DNA from: JAIEPM01 sp964546815
Lineage (GTDB): Bacteria > Cyanobacteriota > Vampirovibrionia > Obscuribacterales > Obscuribacteraceae
Assembly (NCBI GenBank): GCA_964546815.1
Contig: CAZJLR010000010.1
Coordinates: forward strand, 62,001-126,000
Direction: 5' to 3'
DNA: 64,000 nucleotides
This document shows, piece after piece, positions 8,741 to 17,238 of the stretch. The translations under genes and the position numbers were made by a program. Every line of letters starts with the position of its first letter. Within the stretch, counting starts at the first letter, position 1. The notes beneath the pieces are model-generated. The model saw only the letters and a list, made by a program, of their open reading frames with translations, was not told the DNA's origin and ran no database searches.

Positions 8741-8853
8741 GAGTCTACTCCTGATGAGAATTGCCACCGTTGGCTTGGATTTGCACAAACTGCAAAAATT
8801 GCATGTTCTTTAATTGTATCGCCAGTTGAGCATCTATAAACAGTCCTTTCATG

Positions 8854-10587
8854 TCAAGCGATAGACTTATCTTGAGACAGCGCGCCCTTAAGCACGGTCG
8901 ACACAAGGGCTATCGGGATTTCACTGCGGCTGCCGTCTTGCCGATTAAGTAATTCAACTAAACCTTCTGAGACTTTCTTGCCCACGGTTATGCGGTATGG
9001 CACACCTATCAAGTCTGCATCATTAAACTTGACACCGGCCCGCTCATCGCGATCATCCAGCAATACATCAACACCCAAGCCGCTCAGTTCCGCATAAATT
9101 TGCTCTGCCGCAGCTACCTGAGCTTTGTCTTGAATATTGATCAATACAAGAAGAACTTCGTATGGAGCGACAGACACAGGCCACTTTAACCCTGCATTGT
9201 CATGCCAGAGCTCAGCAATTGCTGCCATCAAACGCTCGACTCCAATGCCGTAAGAACCCATTAAGATTGCTGATTTATTGCCGTCTTGACCAATTACTCT
9301 TGCATTCATGCTTTCTGTATAACGCGTACCCAATTTAAAAATATGTCCAATTTCAAGGCCAGTTTCCAAACTCAACGCGCCACCGCATTTGGTGCAACCT
9401 TCACCAGCAGTTACTGTATGGAGATCAACAAATTTATCAACTTTAATATCGCGGCTCACGTCAACTCCACGAAAGTGGTAGTCATCTTTGTTTGCGCCGG
9501 TGAGCATATTTTTGCGCCCAGACAACCTTTTGTCAGCAACAATAATTTTGATTTTTTGCTTTTCTCCAGAACTGACACCGCAAGCACCTAATGAACCAGG
9601 ATTAGCACCAAGCGCTGCATAAATTTCTTTCTCTTCAGCCTGACGCAAACTTGCAGCTGAAAGAGCCGTTTGAAGCTTTGACTCATTGAGTTCTTGATCA
9701 CCGCGCAGCAAAGCAATTGCAAGCCCGGCATCAGTCATATAAACAAGCGTTTTGATTTGACGTTGAGCAGGCGCACCTTGCGGAAAATCTTCAAGCTGTT
9801 TTATCGTTCTGATGTCTGGTGTGTGAAACTGCTCAAGACTCGCATCACTTTCAGACTCAACGGCAGGTATTTGCGATTCTGCTTTTTCAGAGTTAGCGGC
9901 ATAGTCGCACTTAGAGCAAAGTACAAGCGTGTCTTCGCCCGCTTCACCAGGCAGCATAAACTCAACCGAAGCCGTGCCGCCCATGGCGCCAGAGCTTGCT
10001 TCAACTGCTAGAAATTTCAAATTGCAGCGATTAAAAATGCGGCAATAGGCATCGTAGTGAAGTCTAAAAGATTTGTCTAAGCCATCAGCATCCAAATCAA
10101 AAGAGTAAGAGTCTTTCATTGTAAATTCGCGCACACGAAGCAAGCCTCCCCGCGGTCTAGCTTCGTCTCTAAACTTAGTTTGAATTTGATACCAGATTTG
10201 GGGCAACTGTTTGTAGGACATAAGTCCATTTCGCGCGATTGATGTAAACACTTCCTCATGCGTTAAACCAAGTGCCATCTCCGAACCCTTGCGGTCTTTA
10301 AGGCGAAACATGATGTCGGCAACAGCATCTTTACGCCCTGACTCTTCCCACAATTCAAGCGGCTGCAATGCAGAAAGCAAAAACTCTTGCCCGCCAATTT
10401 TGTTCATTTCATCGCGAATGATATTAATGATTTTCAATCGCACGCGCTGTCCGATAGGCAGCAAGCTATACACCCCGGCTGTGAGCTGGCGCATAAAACC
10501 AGCCCTTAGCAGAAGCCGGTGACTTGCAGCCTCTACATTGGCAGGTTCTTCTCGAAAAGTCGGGATGAACAGATTTGACCAGCGCAT
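8854..10587 (-). CDS. proS: Prolyl-tRNA synthetase (bacterial type, with editing domain)
   Basis: ProS attaches proline to tRNA-Pro and clears mischarged Ala-tRNA-Pro. At 577 aa it is the long bacterial form. It has class II motif 1 around the RLKIINIIRDEMNKIGGQEF segment and motif 2 (TKFRDEARPRGGLLRVREF). An inserted editing domain of roughly residues 225-385 contains ALGANPGSLGACGV. The C-terminal anticodon-binding domain has LDDRDERAGVKFNDADLIG. ATG at 10587 has GAGG eight bases upstream. Its leader (10588-10737) holds a promoter, a proline-containing leader ORF and a terminator with textbook alternative pairing, so it is probably regulated by attenuation. Confidence 0.97.
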   Translation of the reverse strand: MRWSNLFIPTFREEPANVEAASHRLLLRAGFMRQLTAGVYSLLPIGQRVRLKIINIIRDEMNKIGGQEFLLSALQPLELWEESGRKDAVADIMFRLKDRKGSEMALGLTHEEVFTSIARNGLMSYKQLPQIWYQIQTKFRDEARPRGGLLRVREFTMKDSYSFDLDADGLDKSFRLHYDAYCRIFNRCNLKFLAVEASSGAMGGTASVEFMLPGEAGEDTLVLCSKCDYAANSEKAESQIPAVESESDASLEQFHTPDIRTIKQLEDFPQGAPAQRQIKTLVYMTDAGLAIALLRGDQELNESKLQTALSAASLRQAEEKEIYAALGANPGSLGACGVSSGEKQKIKIIVADKRLSGRKNMLTGANKDDYHFRGVDVSRDIKVDKFVDLHTVTAGEGCTKCGGALSLETGLEIGHIFKLGTRYTESMNARVIGQDGNKSAILMGSYGIGVERLMAAIAELWHDNAGLKWPVSVAPYEVLLVLINIQDKAQVAAAEQIYAELSGLGVDVLLDDRDERAGVKFNDADLIGVPYRITVGKKVSEGLVELLNRQDGSRSEIPIALVSTVLKGALSQDKSIA

Positions 10588-10609
10588 TTCAACAACCTCG
10601 AAATTGACT

Positions 10610-10643
10610 AAAACAAAAGAGCCACTCTTATTAAGGGTGGCTC
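10610..10643 (-). terminator. Intrinsic terminator in the proS leader (attenuator)
   Basis: On the minus strand GAGCCACCCTT (10643-10633) pairs with AAGAGTGGCTC (10629-10619): 11 bp with one G-U pair and a three-base loop, followed by TTTTGTTTT. It ends about 23 bases before the proS ATG, so transcription into proS requires readthrough. Confidence 0.88.
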
Positions 10644-10700
10644 GACGACTGCATTTACTTTATTCCAGCAAAAGCTTTGTCAGCCAGCCTTGAGGGCTGG
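10635..10700 (-). promoter_or_regulatory. proS attenuator: competing 1:2 and 2:3 pairings
   Basis: Segment 1, CCAGCC (10700-10695, starting at Pro codon 13), pairs with segment 2, GGCTGG (10689-10684), around a five-base loop. Segment 2 extended, GGCTGGCT (10689-10682), can instead pair at seven of eight positions with segment 3, AGCCACCC (10642-10635), the 5' arm of the terminator. A ribosome stalled at the proline codons would cover segment 1, free segment 2 and prevent the terminator. These pairings are read directly; the regulatory logic is inferred. Confidence 0.75.
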
Positions 10701-10736
10701 GTTAGCTGGAGCGGGTGATATTACTCTGATTTGCAT
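10680..10736 (-). CDS. proS leader peptide (18 aa, 3 Pro)
   Basis: ATG at 10736-10734 opens an 18-codon frame, MQIRVISPAPANPALKAG, ending with TGA at 10682-10680. Prolines are at codons 8 (CCC), 10 (CCA) and 13 (CCA), and the last one begins the first attenuator arm. The promoter predicts transcription starting at about 10736-10737, so the message would be nearly leaderless, though GGAG three bases before the ATG (within the template) could matter if the start lies further upstream. The ORF is followed by the conditional terminator and proS. Pro codons in front of a prolyl-tRNA synthetase gene make a sensing role likely. Confidence 0.78.
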   Translation of the reverse strand: MQIRVISPAPANPALKAG

Positions 10737-10743
10737 AAACTCC

Positions 10744-10771
10744 ATTATGCCGCAGCGAGAACTTTTGTCAA
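10744..10771 (-). promoter_or_regulatory. proS promoter
   Basis: The minus strand carries TTGACA (10771-10766), a 16-base spacer and CATAAT (10749-10744). Transcription should start at about 10737, adjacent to the leader ORF start codon. Confidence 0.7.
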
Positions 10772-10818
10772 CTGCCTCGCATACTTGCGCAAATCAAATA
10801 AAACAATTACAGAGTTTA

Positions 10819-11835
10819 TTAGAATGTCGGGAAGTAGAGATTTTCATCGCCATTGTTGTCGATGAAAACAACTTCGCAAACGCCATCATGAATTTGAAAT
10901 CTACGAACCTTGCTTATGCCGCGAATCAAGGAAACATTTCCTTCTTTGTCACGGCTAACCGAGACAGGATCGCTGAGTTCATAAATTGTTTCGGCAAGTT
11001 GACCGTCTCTATAAACATTATCCAAACGGCTTACTTTTGAAAGATGCAATTCGCCGGTCGGCAAGTTCAAGCACATTCTTACAGCACGATTGCCACTTTG
11101 TTCGTCAAGAAAGAAATATGATTCCAATGCAATTTTGTCATTCTCAAATTGACGTTCGACTCTGCTTACAGCCTCCAACGACTGCATTTCAGCCATTGTT
11201 TTGACTTTGCCGCTGATAGGGCTTTCATATGTTTCAGTTTCAGTAACCAATAAACCATCGCGGTAAAGTCTGAACTGATCTACACCTTCAGCCATAAAGC
11301 GATGACGAATTTCATTTTTCGATGTAATCGAAACGTCTTCACCAGTTGATTCGTTGTGAGCAACAAGAGTGCTTTTCTTGAATGAGATATAAATCTGTGT
11401 GCCATCAAGACATTCATGAGTTTCACCATCTGCATTACGCCAGATGAGAGTGCCGTCTTCTTTGAGTGTTGCGTGTGCAAGTTCGCTCCAGATGCCAAAC
11501 TTTTTCACCAGCAACTTGCCATTTTCATCAACTTTGTATTCTTTCACACGGCGCAGAACATCAGCTGTTTTGACAATTCTTCCTTCGCTATCGCGCAGCA
11601 AATAAGAACGGTCATTATTGATGTACATATACTGATTGCTTTTTGATGGGAATACGTCTGATTCAATGTCATGTTTATCAGCTGTAACGCCACGGAAGGC
11701 GTCGTACTTAGCAAGCAGCGAAGCTACGGTTTCGTCATTCAAGAGAGCAGGCGACTGAAGGTCTTTAGGAACGCCAGCTTCGAGCTTTTCAGCCTTAACT
11801 TTGGGAGCAAATGCTTTGAGCACCTGGGTTAACAT
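10819..11835 (-). CDS. Hypothetical protein with beta-rich repeats
   Basis: The protein is 338 aa from ATG at 11835, which has GAAGAGG eight bases upstream. A TTG at 11910 with a G-rich upstream would add 25 residues. It has no signal peptide or membrane segment. The body consists of short beta-hairpin motifs of the type DSEGRIV, DENGKLLVKKFG, EDGTLIWRNADGETHE and IDNNGDENLYF, reminiscent of YD/RHS-type or DUF-type beta repeats but too irregular to assign. It is on the same strand as proS and upstream of it, with proS having its own promoter. I do not recognise the gene. Confidence 0.65.
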   Translation of the reverse strand: MLTQVLKAFAPKVKAEKLEAGVPKDLQSPALLNDETVASLLAKYDAFRGVTADKHDIESDVFPSKSNQYMYINNDRSYLLRDSEGRIVKTADVLRRVKEYKVDENGKLLVKKFGIWSELAHATLKEDGTLIWRNADGETHECLDGTQIYISFKKSTLVAHNESTGEDVSITSKNEIRHRFMAEGVDQFRLYRDGLLVTETETYESPISGKVKTMAEMQSLEAVSRVERQFENDKIALESYFFLDEQSGNRAVRMCLNLPTGELHLSKVSRLDNVYRDGQLAETIYELSDPVSVSRDKEGNVSLIRGISKVRRFQIHDGVCEVVFIDNNGDENLYFPTF

Positions 11836-12214
11836 CAATGCAGCCTCTTCAAGTACACAATCTACCGTTTCAACTGAGCTAAATTTAAAGCAGTTAATCT
11901 GCCGACTCAATACGTGGAATCCCCCTGGCGCAACCCCCTAGCGCAGCTCCGAAGACCCGGAAAGGCTCACCCTGTGGCAATTTCCCAAAACTGGGGCTAG
12001 ATTAAATCGTTCAGTCAATAGCCGACAGCCAGATTAATGCCAAAAGCCCCTGCAGGTCAGTAAAATTGGGCGACTGCAGAGGGAAAGAGGCTCGCAATCC
12101 TCGTAATTTTCAGTCCAGTCGTGGTATGTAGTTCAAGGATGTTACGACTGCCCTGCTACCGCACAGACTTCAAGTAGAATCTATATCCTATTAATCACGG
12201 AAAGTCTCACCATT
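11836..12214. other. Gene-free region between divergent genes
   Basis: About 380 bases separate two divergent genes. It contains short GC-rich imperfect palindromes (around 11925-11945) and an AT-rich patch (TATATCCTATTAAT near 12182-12195) that may include the -10 of the TPR gene. I see no RNA gene or recognised riboswitch. Confidence 0.4.
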
Positions 12215-14473
12215 GTGAAAAACACAAATCGCTCCACCCCAAAAGCGCAATTTCCAAAACTAATGCTGGCACCTTTGTTTTGCCTGGGCATTACATGCGC
12301 TGTCACAGTGCCGGTTCATTCGCAACAATCGCAGGGCATGCAAACACCGGAAGTCAACCCGGGCATGACCAAAGCAATTCCGGCGATGACAAAAGATAGC
12401 ATCGAAAAATATTTCACAGAAGCAATTGAAGCAGACAAGAAAAAGAAATCTACAGACGAACAGATCAAACATTTATGCTTGCTGAGCCAGTTTTACAACA
12501 ATAACGGCGACAAAGCCAAAGCCGAGCAAAAAAGAAAAGAAGCGCTTGCTCTGGCGCAGAAAAGCGGCGCAGCTTCAAAGTCGATGTTTGCAGAAACAAT
12601 GTTGAACACCGCGCGAAATCACCTGAATAGCGGCGATTTCGACAAAGCTCAGGGCGACTATGACTCTGCAATTAAAGGCTTGCCGGCAGACACGCCAAAA
12701 CAAAATATCGTAAGAGCCAAGCTAGAACAGCAAGCGCTTTATATTTATACAGGGCGCTATAAAGAAGCCGCCGCTCTCAGCCCACAAATCACGCAAATGG
12801 CGCGTACATTAGATGACAAAAACACAACTGTAAAAGCCAGCACTTTCGACCAACAAGGCGAAATTGAGTATTTGCAAGGTCATTACAAAGCAGCGGAAGC
12901 ACACCTGAAAGAAGCACTTGCCCTGCTAAACGCCGACAAGGTCAAGCACCCGCTCGACGAATCAATAATCAAGAATGATCTAGGAGGTCTTTATAGCGAC
13001 CTGGAAAATTATGATCTTGCCGAGAAATACTTAAACGAATCGATTGACAGCAAAAAACAATTACTCGGTGATTCAAACGCCAATCCCGTATCAGCAAGTA
13101 GTTTAAGCAATCTCGCCAAACTACAAACGAAAAAAGGCAATCTCGATTATGCCGAAAAACAACTTCAGGCCGCATGTCAGGCAAGAAAGAGTGGAAGCGG
13201 CATTGCAGCACTTGCATATGCGCGCTCACTTTGCGATCTGGCAGAAGTAGAGCGGCTGAAAGGCAAGCTTGACGAAGCAGAAAAATTGAACAAAGAAACT
13301 CTAGCCATATACAAGAAGCAATTTGGCAACACAAATCACCCAGATGCTGCAACAGCGTTAAACAATCTTGCAATGGTTCAAGCCGATAGAGGCAAATTAG
13401 ACGAAGCGCAAACACTTTTGAAACAGGCGCTAGACTGCAAACAGAAAGCATTTGCAAATCAGCATCCTGATTGCGCCGTAGTTCTAAACAACCTGGCATA
13501 CATTGCCGAGAAAAAACAACAATTTGCTGAAGCCGACAAATATTATGCTCAAGCTCAACAAATTACATCAGCTGCATTTGGCACACAGCATCCTGCTTTT
13601 GCCACTGAGCTAAACAACCGCGCATTACTTGCAGAAAGCATGGGCAAAGACGCTGATGCCGAAAAATTGCAATTGCAATCAATTGAAATTCGCAGAAAAT
13701 ATGCCAAAGTGCGCAATGCAGATCTGGTAAGCAGTCTGAATAATCTTGGCGAACTTTATATGGCGCAAGGCAAATTTGATAAAGCAGCCTTTTTGCTGGA
13801 TGAAGCGCAAAAGAACTCGGACAAGCCAGGCTTTCCAGACAAGCGAAGCAGAGCGACTTTGCTGGGCAATCTTGCATTGCTAAACGACAGAAAGCAAGAC
13901 TACCCTGCCGCAGAAAAATGGTACAAACTTGGACTGACTGCAACAGCAGATTCATACGGAAAAACAACACTGGAATATGCTCGCGCGCTGAGTAATCTTG
14001 CAGGGTTATACAGAGTCGAGAAAAAATTCAAAGACGCAGAACCTCTACAGAAAGAATCGCTTGCAATTCGCATTAAAGTCAGCGGCGCAGACAGCACCGA
14101 TGCCGCGCGCGAATACAACAACACAGGCGAGCTCAATCTGGCACAAGGCCAGCTGTCTGACGCAGAAACAATGTTGAACAAGGCTTTGAAAATAAGACAG
14201 GCCAAATTAGGAGAGCAAAACAAAGACACATCGGTGACTCTGTGCGCACTCGGAAAATTGCGGCTGGCACAGAAAAACCTGGCAGAGTCGGAGCAGCTAC
14301 TAAATAAAGCGCTTCAAATCCAATCGAAGATTCTCAAAAACAACGACGAAAAGCTAGCCAACACTTACTTTGCATTGGCAGATCTCGCCACAGCCAAAGG
14401 CAAGAAAGATCAGTCAACTAAAATGAAAGAAGAAGGCGACAACATCATGCGCCGAGCAAAAACCGGAGCATAA
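12215..14473 (+). CDS. Secreted TPR-repeat protein (752 aa)
   Basis: A GTG start is followed by a signal peptide (hydrophobic core LMLAPLFCLGITCAVTVPVHS, cleavage near HSQQ). The rest, from about residue 60, is tandem TPRs of the kinesin-light-chain type, about 42 residues per unit with signatures such as ALNNLAMVQADRGKLDEAQTLLKQAL and LSNLAGLYRVEKKFKDAEPL. I count around 14 units. TPR arrays are protein-interaction scaffolds and no enzymatic domain is attached. It is probably periplasmic. It stands alone on the plus strand, convergent with the TPR lipoprotein pair downstream, with a palindromic repeat between the two. Confidence 0.85.
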   Translation: MKNTNRSTPKAQFPKLMLAPLFCLGITCAVTVPVHSQQSQGMQTPEVNPGMTKAIPAMTKDSIEKYFTEAIEADKKKKSTDEQIKHLCLLSQFYNNNGDKAKAEQKRKEALALAQKSGAASKSMFAETMLNTARNHLNSGDFDKAQGDYDSAIKGLPADTPKQNIVRAKLEQQALYIYTGRYKEAAALSPQITQMARTLDDKNTTVKASTFDQQGEIEYLQGHYKAAEAHLKEALALLNADKVKHPLDESIIKNDLGGLYSDLENYDLAEKYLNESIDSKKQLLGDSNANPVSASSLSNLAKLQTKKGNLDYAEKQLQAACQARKSGSGIAALAYARSLCDLAEVERLKGKLDEAEKLNKETLAIYKKQFGNTNHPDAATALNNLAMVQADRGKLDEAQTLLKQALDCKQKAFANQHPDCAVVLNNLAYIAEKKQQFAEADKYYAQAQQITSAAFGTQHPAFATELNNRALLAESMGKDADAEKLQLQSIEIRRKYAKVRNADLVSSLNNLGELYMAQGKFDKAAFLLDEAQKNSDKPGFPDKRSRATLLGNLALLNDRKQDYPAAEKWYKLGLTATADSYGKTTLEYARALSNLAGLYRVEKKFKDAEPLQKESLAIRIKVSGADSTDAAREYNNTGELNLAQGQLSDAETMLNKALKIRQAKLGEQNKDTSVTLCALGKLRLAQKNLAESEQLLNKALQIQSKILKNNDEKLANTYFALADLATAKGKKDQSTKMKEEGDNIMRRAKTGA

Positions 14474-14502
14474 CAAAGACCGAAGGACGCACTTCTTTCG
14501 TT

Positions 14503-14533
14503 GGAGGGGCGACGCATGGAGTCGCCCCTACGG
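14503..14533. repeat. Dispersed palindromic repeat, copy A (single hairpin unit)
   Basis: The core GGGGCGACGCATGGAGTCGCCCC is a near-palindrome with arms GGGGCGAC and GTCGCCCC. It is one hairpin unit of the repeat family also found at 18605, 46347, 46979 and 60736. It lies between two convergent genes. Confidence 0.75.
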
Positions 14534-14558
14534 AATACAGGGCAGAACTTTTGGCGTG

Positions 14559-16034
14559 TTACTTTGGTGGAGGGGTTGAGTCTTTTTCGTAGACGGGTGT
14601 TAGAGAGCGGGCGATGTTGCGGCGCATCGTGCGGGCGGTGGAGCGCAATTCGTCGGCATCTTCCTTGCCTCTGGCTGGTTCGACGTAAGTTGCCCAGTTA
14701 TCTATGGTATCGGCAACGAAAGGATGGTCAGGACCAATTCGTTCTTTTAGTTTCGGCAAAATTTGTTGATAAAGTTCGTCCGCTTCCTTATAGCGATTTT
14801 GTTCTGCCAGCAGCGACGCCAGCCTGTGCACAGTCGTAAGGAAAGCCGAGGTGCCGACTCCGATTGTTTTTTCTTGAATGGCGAGTGCGCGCCTGAGCAT
14901 ACTTTCTGATTCGGTAAATCTTCCAGTCCTTCTATATAAAAGCGAGAATTCGGAGAGTCGTTCTGCAACTGATGGATGCTCTAACCCGTAGGCTTCCTCA
15001 CAGGCTTTGACAGAGCGCACAAATTGAGGCTCTGCCTCCTTAAACTTGCGCTGCGAAAACAACAGGTCTGCATATTTTTCAAGCACTTCACAGGCAAGGT
15101 CTGGACGTGGGGTCGGCGCAGAATCGAGAAGTGTCAGGGCTTCCTGCAAATTTGATTCAGCGGCATCTAAATCTAGGGTAGCCTTGTTTATTCCAGATAG
15201 CACCACAAGGCTGCGCACTTTGTTTGCAGAAAACTTACCGCCACTGCGCTTGTCTTCAGTATCTATCGCCTTTTGCACCATGCGTTTTGCTTCTAAATGA
15301 CTGTCTTGCTTCTCATAGAAAAGAGCCAGATTATTCAGAATATCAACAAGCTGATCGCTCTCTTTGTCAGACTCCTTACTTGTGAGACACAAGTTTAAGG
15401 CCCAGTGAAAATACTTTTCTGCGTTAACATCATCACCTAGCTTCTGGTAGATTGCAGCAAGGTTGTTGGAAGTCACAGCCAGGCTGAGATTGTCTGGCTT
15501 AAACAGGGCTTTTTCAAGGATTAGCTCGTCCGAATAATAGCGCTCGGCTTCAAGTAATTTGCCTTGTTTGTAATAGCTTGCGGCAAGCAGGTTATAACAA
15601 TTCACCACAAAAGTATTTTGTTTGCCGAAATAGGGTCTATAAGCCTCAACAGCCTTTTCAAAAGCAGCTTCAGCCGTCCCATACTTGCCCGACTCATAAA
15701 GGGCGGTGCCCAGGTTTTGATAAGCGACTGCAAGTCGTTTCGCTTGCATTTTTTCATTTCTTCTTTGCAAACTTGCAAGCGGCTGTTTGGCGCGTGTGCC
15801 AAGTGCCTTCAAAGATATAAGCTTATTCTCTTGCTTGAGAATATCTGCTTGAAACAAAGCCTCAGCCTCAGCGAAACGTCGTTGTTTAATAAGTTCTGCG
15901 CCCTTTTCAGATATATCCTGGTCCTGGTCAAAAATTTGGCAGCCCGACAAAGCAAAAGAAAACAGAACTGCAAGAAGCACGCTTTGTTTTGCTGAAACCC
16001 TTTTACCTGCAATTTTAGCGGAGTCTGCCGACAA
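14559..16034 (-). CDS. TPR-repeat lipoprotein
   Basis: The protein is 491 aa from TTG at 16034, chosen because AAGGAG lies seven bases upstream and because the frame further upstream overlaps the preceding gene deeply. The N-terminus has a lipoprotein signal (VLLAVLFSFALSGC, lipobox LSGC), so the mature protein is lipid-anchored. At least nine TPR-like units follow, of the form AEALFQADIL, AEAAFEKAVEAYRPYFG and SESMLRRALAIQEKTIG. The start overlaps the end of the upstream TPR lipoprotein gene by 20 bases, so the two are probably translationally coupled and may function together on a membrane surface. Confidence 0.82.
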   Translation of the reverse strand: MSADSAKIAGKRVSAKQSVLLAVLFSFALSGCQIFDQDQDISEKGAELIKQRRFAEAEALFQADILKQENKLISLKALGTRAKQPLASLQRRNEKMQAKRLAVAYQNLGTALYESGKYGTAEAAFEKAVEAYRPYFGKQNTFVVNCYNLLAASYYKQGKLLEAERYYSDELILEKALFKPDNLSLAVTSNNLAAIYQKLGDDVNAEKYFHWALNLCLTSKESDKESDQLVDILNNLALFYEKQDSHLEAKRMVQKAIDTEDKRSGGKFSANKVRSLVVLSGINKATLDLDAAESNLQEALTLLDSAPTPRPDLACEVLEKYADLLFSQRKFKEAEPQFVRSVKACEEAYGLEHPSVAERLSEFSLLYRRTGRFTESESMLRRALAIQEKTIGVGTSAFLTTVHRLASLLAEQNRYKEADELYQQILPKLKERIGPDHPFVADTIDNWATYVEPARGKEDADELRSTARTMRRNIARSLTPVYEKDSTPPPK

Positions 16035-17235
16035 GGCGCTTCTCCTTTTCAGAACGTTCCTTTCGCAACTTATGAACTTCCTTATCAAGTTTGAGGGCCT
16101 CTTCTTTCTTTCCCGAAAGGAAGTATGTGTGTACAAGCGCATCCATACATTCTAAATCTTCTTCTAGAGGCAATACAGCGTTTGGCTTAACTTTAAGCTC
16201 GTCTTCTTGCGTTTTGTACATTTCCAGAGCCCTTTTCAGCACAGCCTCAGCCTTATCGAATTCTCGCAGCTTTAAATATTCTGTGCCCAAGCAAACAAGA
16301 ACACGACTGCTAGCTGTTTGTTTTACCGAATATTTCTCGCGCAACTGAAAATCAAATTTCTCCACTTTAGACATAGCCAGAGACTGACTTTCTACAGACA
16401 TATTTTCAGGCTCTTTATCAAACTCCAACGTAATTTGATTTTTGCCAATGTCGTTAAACAAATTGCCAGAGCGGCCTTCACTGTCCGAATTGAAAGCTAA
16501 TGCGCGCATGTACATCGAGTTAGCAGCAGGCAAATCACCTTTCATTTCATACAGAAGGGCAAGGGCAACCATAATATTGATTTGCCCATAATACGTTTTA
16601 TCGATTACTTTCTTGTACAAATCTTCGGCTTTGTCAAAGCGTCCCATTTTTTCAAGACAGACAGCCAATTCCAATTGGGGACTCGTCACTGCATTTGCAT
16701 AAGCATAACGATTCTCATCGTTTTTAGTCGTATCAGCATCAAAAATACTAATTGCTTTTTTGTACTCTTTTTCTGCAAGATCATACTTTGATAGAGCATA
16801 ATCGCAGTTTGCCAAAATCGTTATTGCCCGCGCGTATGCGGTGACTTCTTCAGAGCTATCAGAAGCGTCATTAAGCCGATGCTTGAGGAAATTGTCCTCA
16901 AAACTATGCTTTGGTTTTGCGTCATCTCTGATTTTGATAGCACGCGTAATACAGGCACGGGCATCTTCGATTTTTCCAATGCTCAAATATTTGCTGCTCA
17001 ACTGCTCAAGCACATCAACAACACGATGATCATTTGGTCCCATTTTTTCTGCTGCTGCTAAAGCGCGCTTATACAAGCGTTCTGCTTCGTCGTAGTGACC
17101 AAGGTCCCACTCCGTCGAAGCGGACTCAAGTACGTTGTAATAGAAGAACTGGTTATTCACGCAGCTCTGGCAGCCAAGCAATACAAACAAAATTGGAAGG
17201 TAGAGTCTTGCCTTATTGATAAAGGAAGAACTCAT
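16015..17235 (-). CDS. TPR-repeat lipoprotein
   Basis: The 406-aa protein has a lipoprotein signal sequence (YLPILFVLLGCQSC, lipobox LLGC) and several TPR units (YDEAERLYKRALAAAEKMG, YDLAEKEYKKAISIFD, FDKAEDLYKKVID). The C-terminus is strongly basic (KLRKERSEKEKRLVGRLR). It starts three bases after the fabV stop codon on the same strand, so it may be co-transcribed with fabV, and it overlaps the following TPR lipoprotein gene by 20 bases. It probably acts as a membrane-tethered scaffold. The partner is unknown. Confidence 0.82.
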   Translation of the reverse strand: MSSSFINKARLYLPILFVLLGCQSCVNNQFFYYNVLESASTEWDLGHYDEAERLYKRALAAAEKMGPNDHRVVDVLEQLSSKYLSIGKIEDARACITRAIKIRDDAKPKHSFEDNFLKHRLNDASDSSEEVTAYARAITILANCDYALSKYDLAEKEYKKAISIFDADTTKNDENRYAYANAVTSPQLELAVCLEKMGRFDKAEDLYKKVIDKTYYGQINIMVALALLYEMKGDLPAANSMYMRALAFNSDSEGRSGNLFNDIGKNQITLEFDKEPENMSVESQSLAMSKVEKFDFQLREKYSVKQTASSRVLVCLGTEYLKLREFDKAEAVLKRALEMYKTQEDELKVKPNAVLPLEEDLECMDALVHTYFLSGKKEEALKLDKEVHKLRKERSEKEKRLVGRLR

Positions 17236-17238
17236 TGC

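Noticed and set aside
10588..10737. T-box riboswitch ahead of proS
   Set aside because: No T-box bulge sequence. The Pro-containing ORF and alternative helices fit ribosome-mediated attenuation.
11911..12214. Structured RNA or riboswitch between the divergent genes
   Set aside because: There are GC-rich palindromic patches, but no known riboswitch, SRP, 6S or tmRNA motif could be recognised.
16035..16142. Upstream extension of the second TPR lipoprotein to an ATG at 16142
   Set aside because: It would overlap the preceding gene by 128 bases and bury the lipoprotein signal. The TTG at 16034 has AAGGAG and a normal signal sequence.
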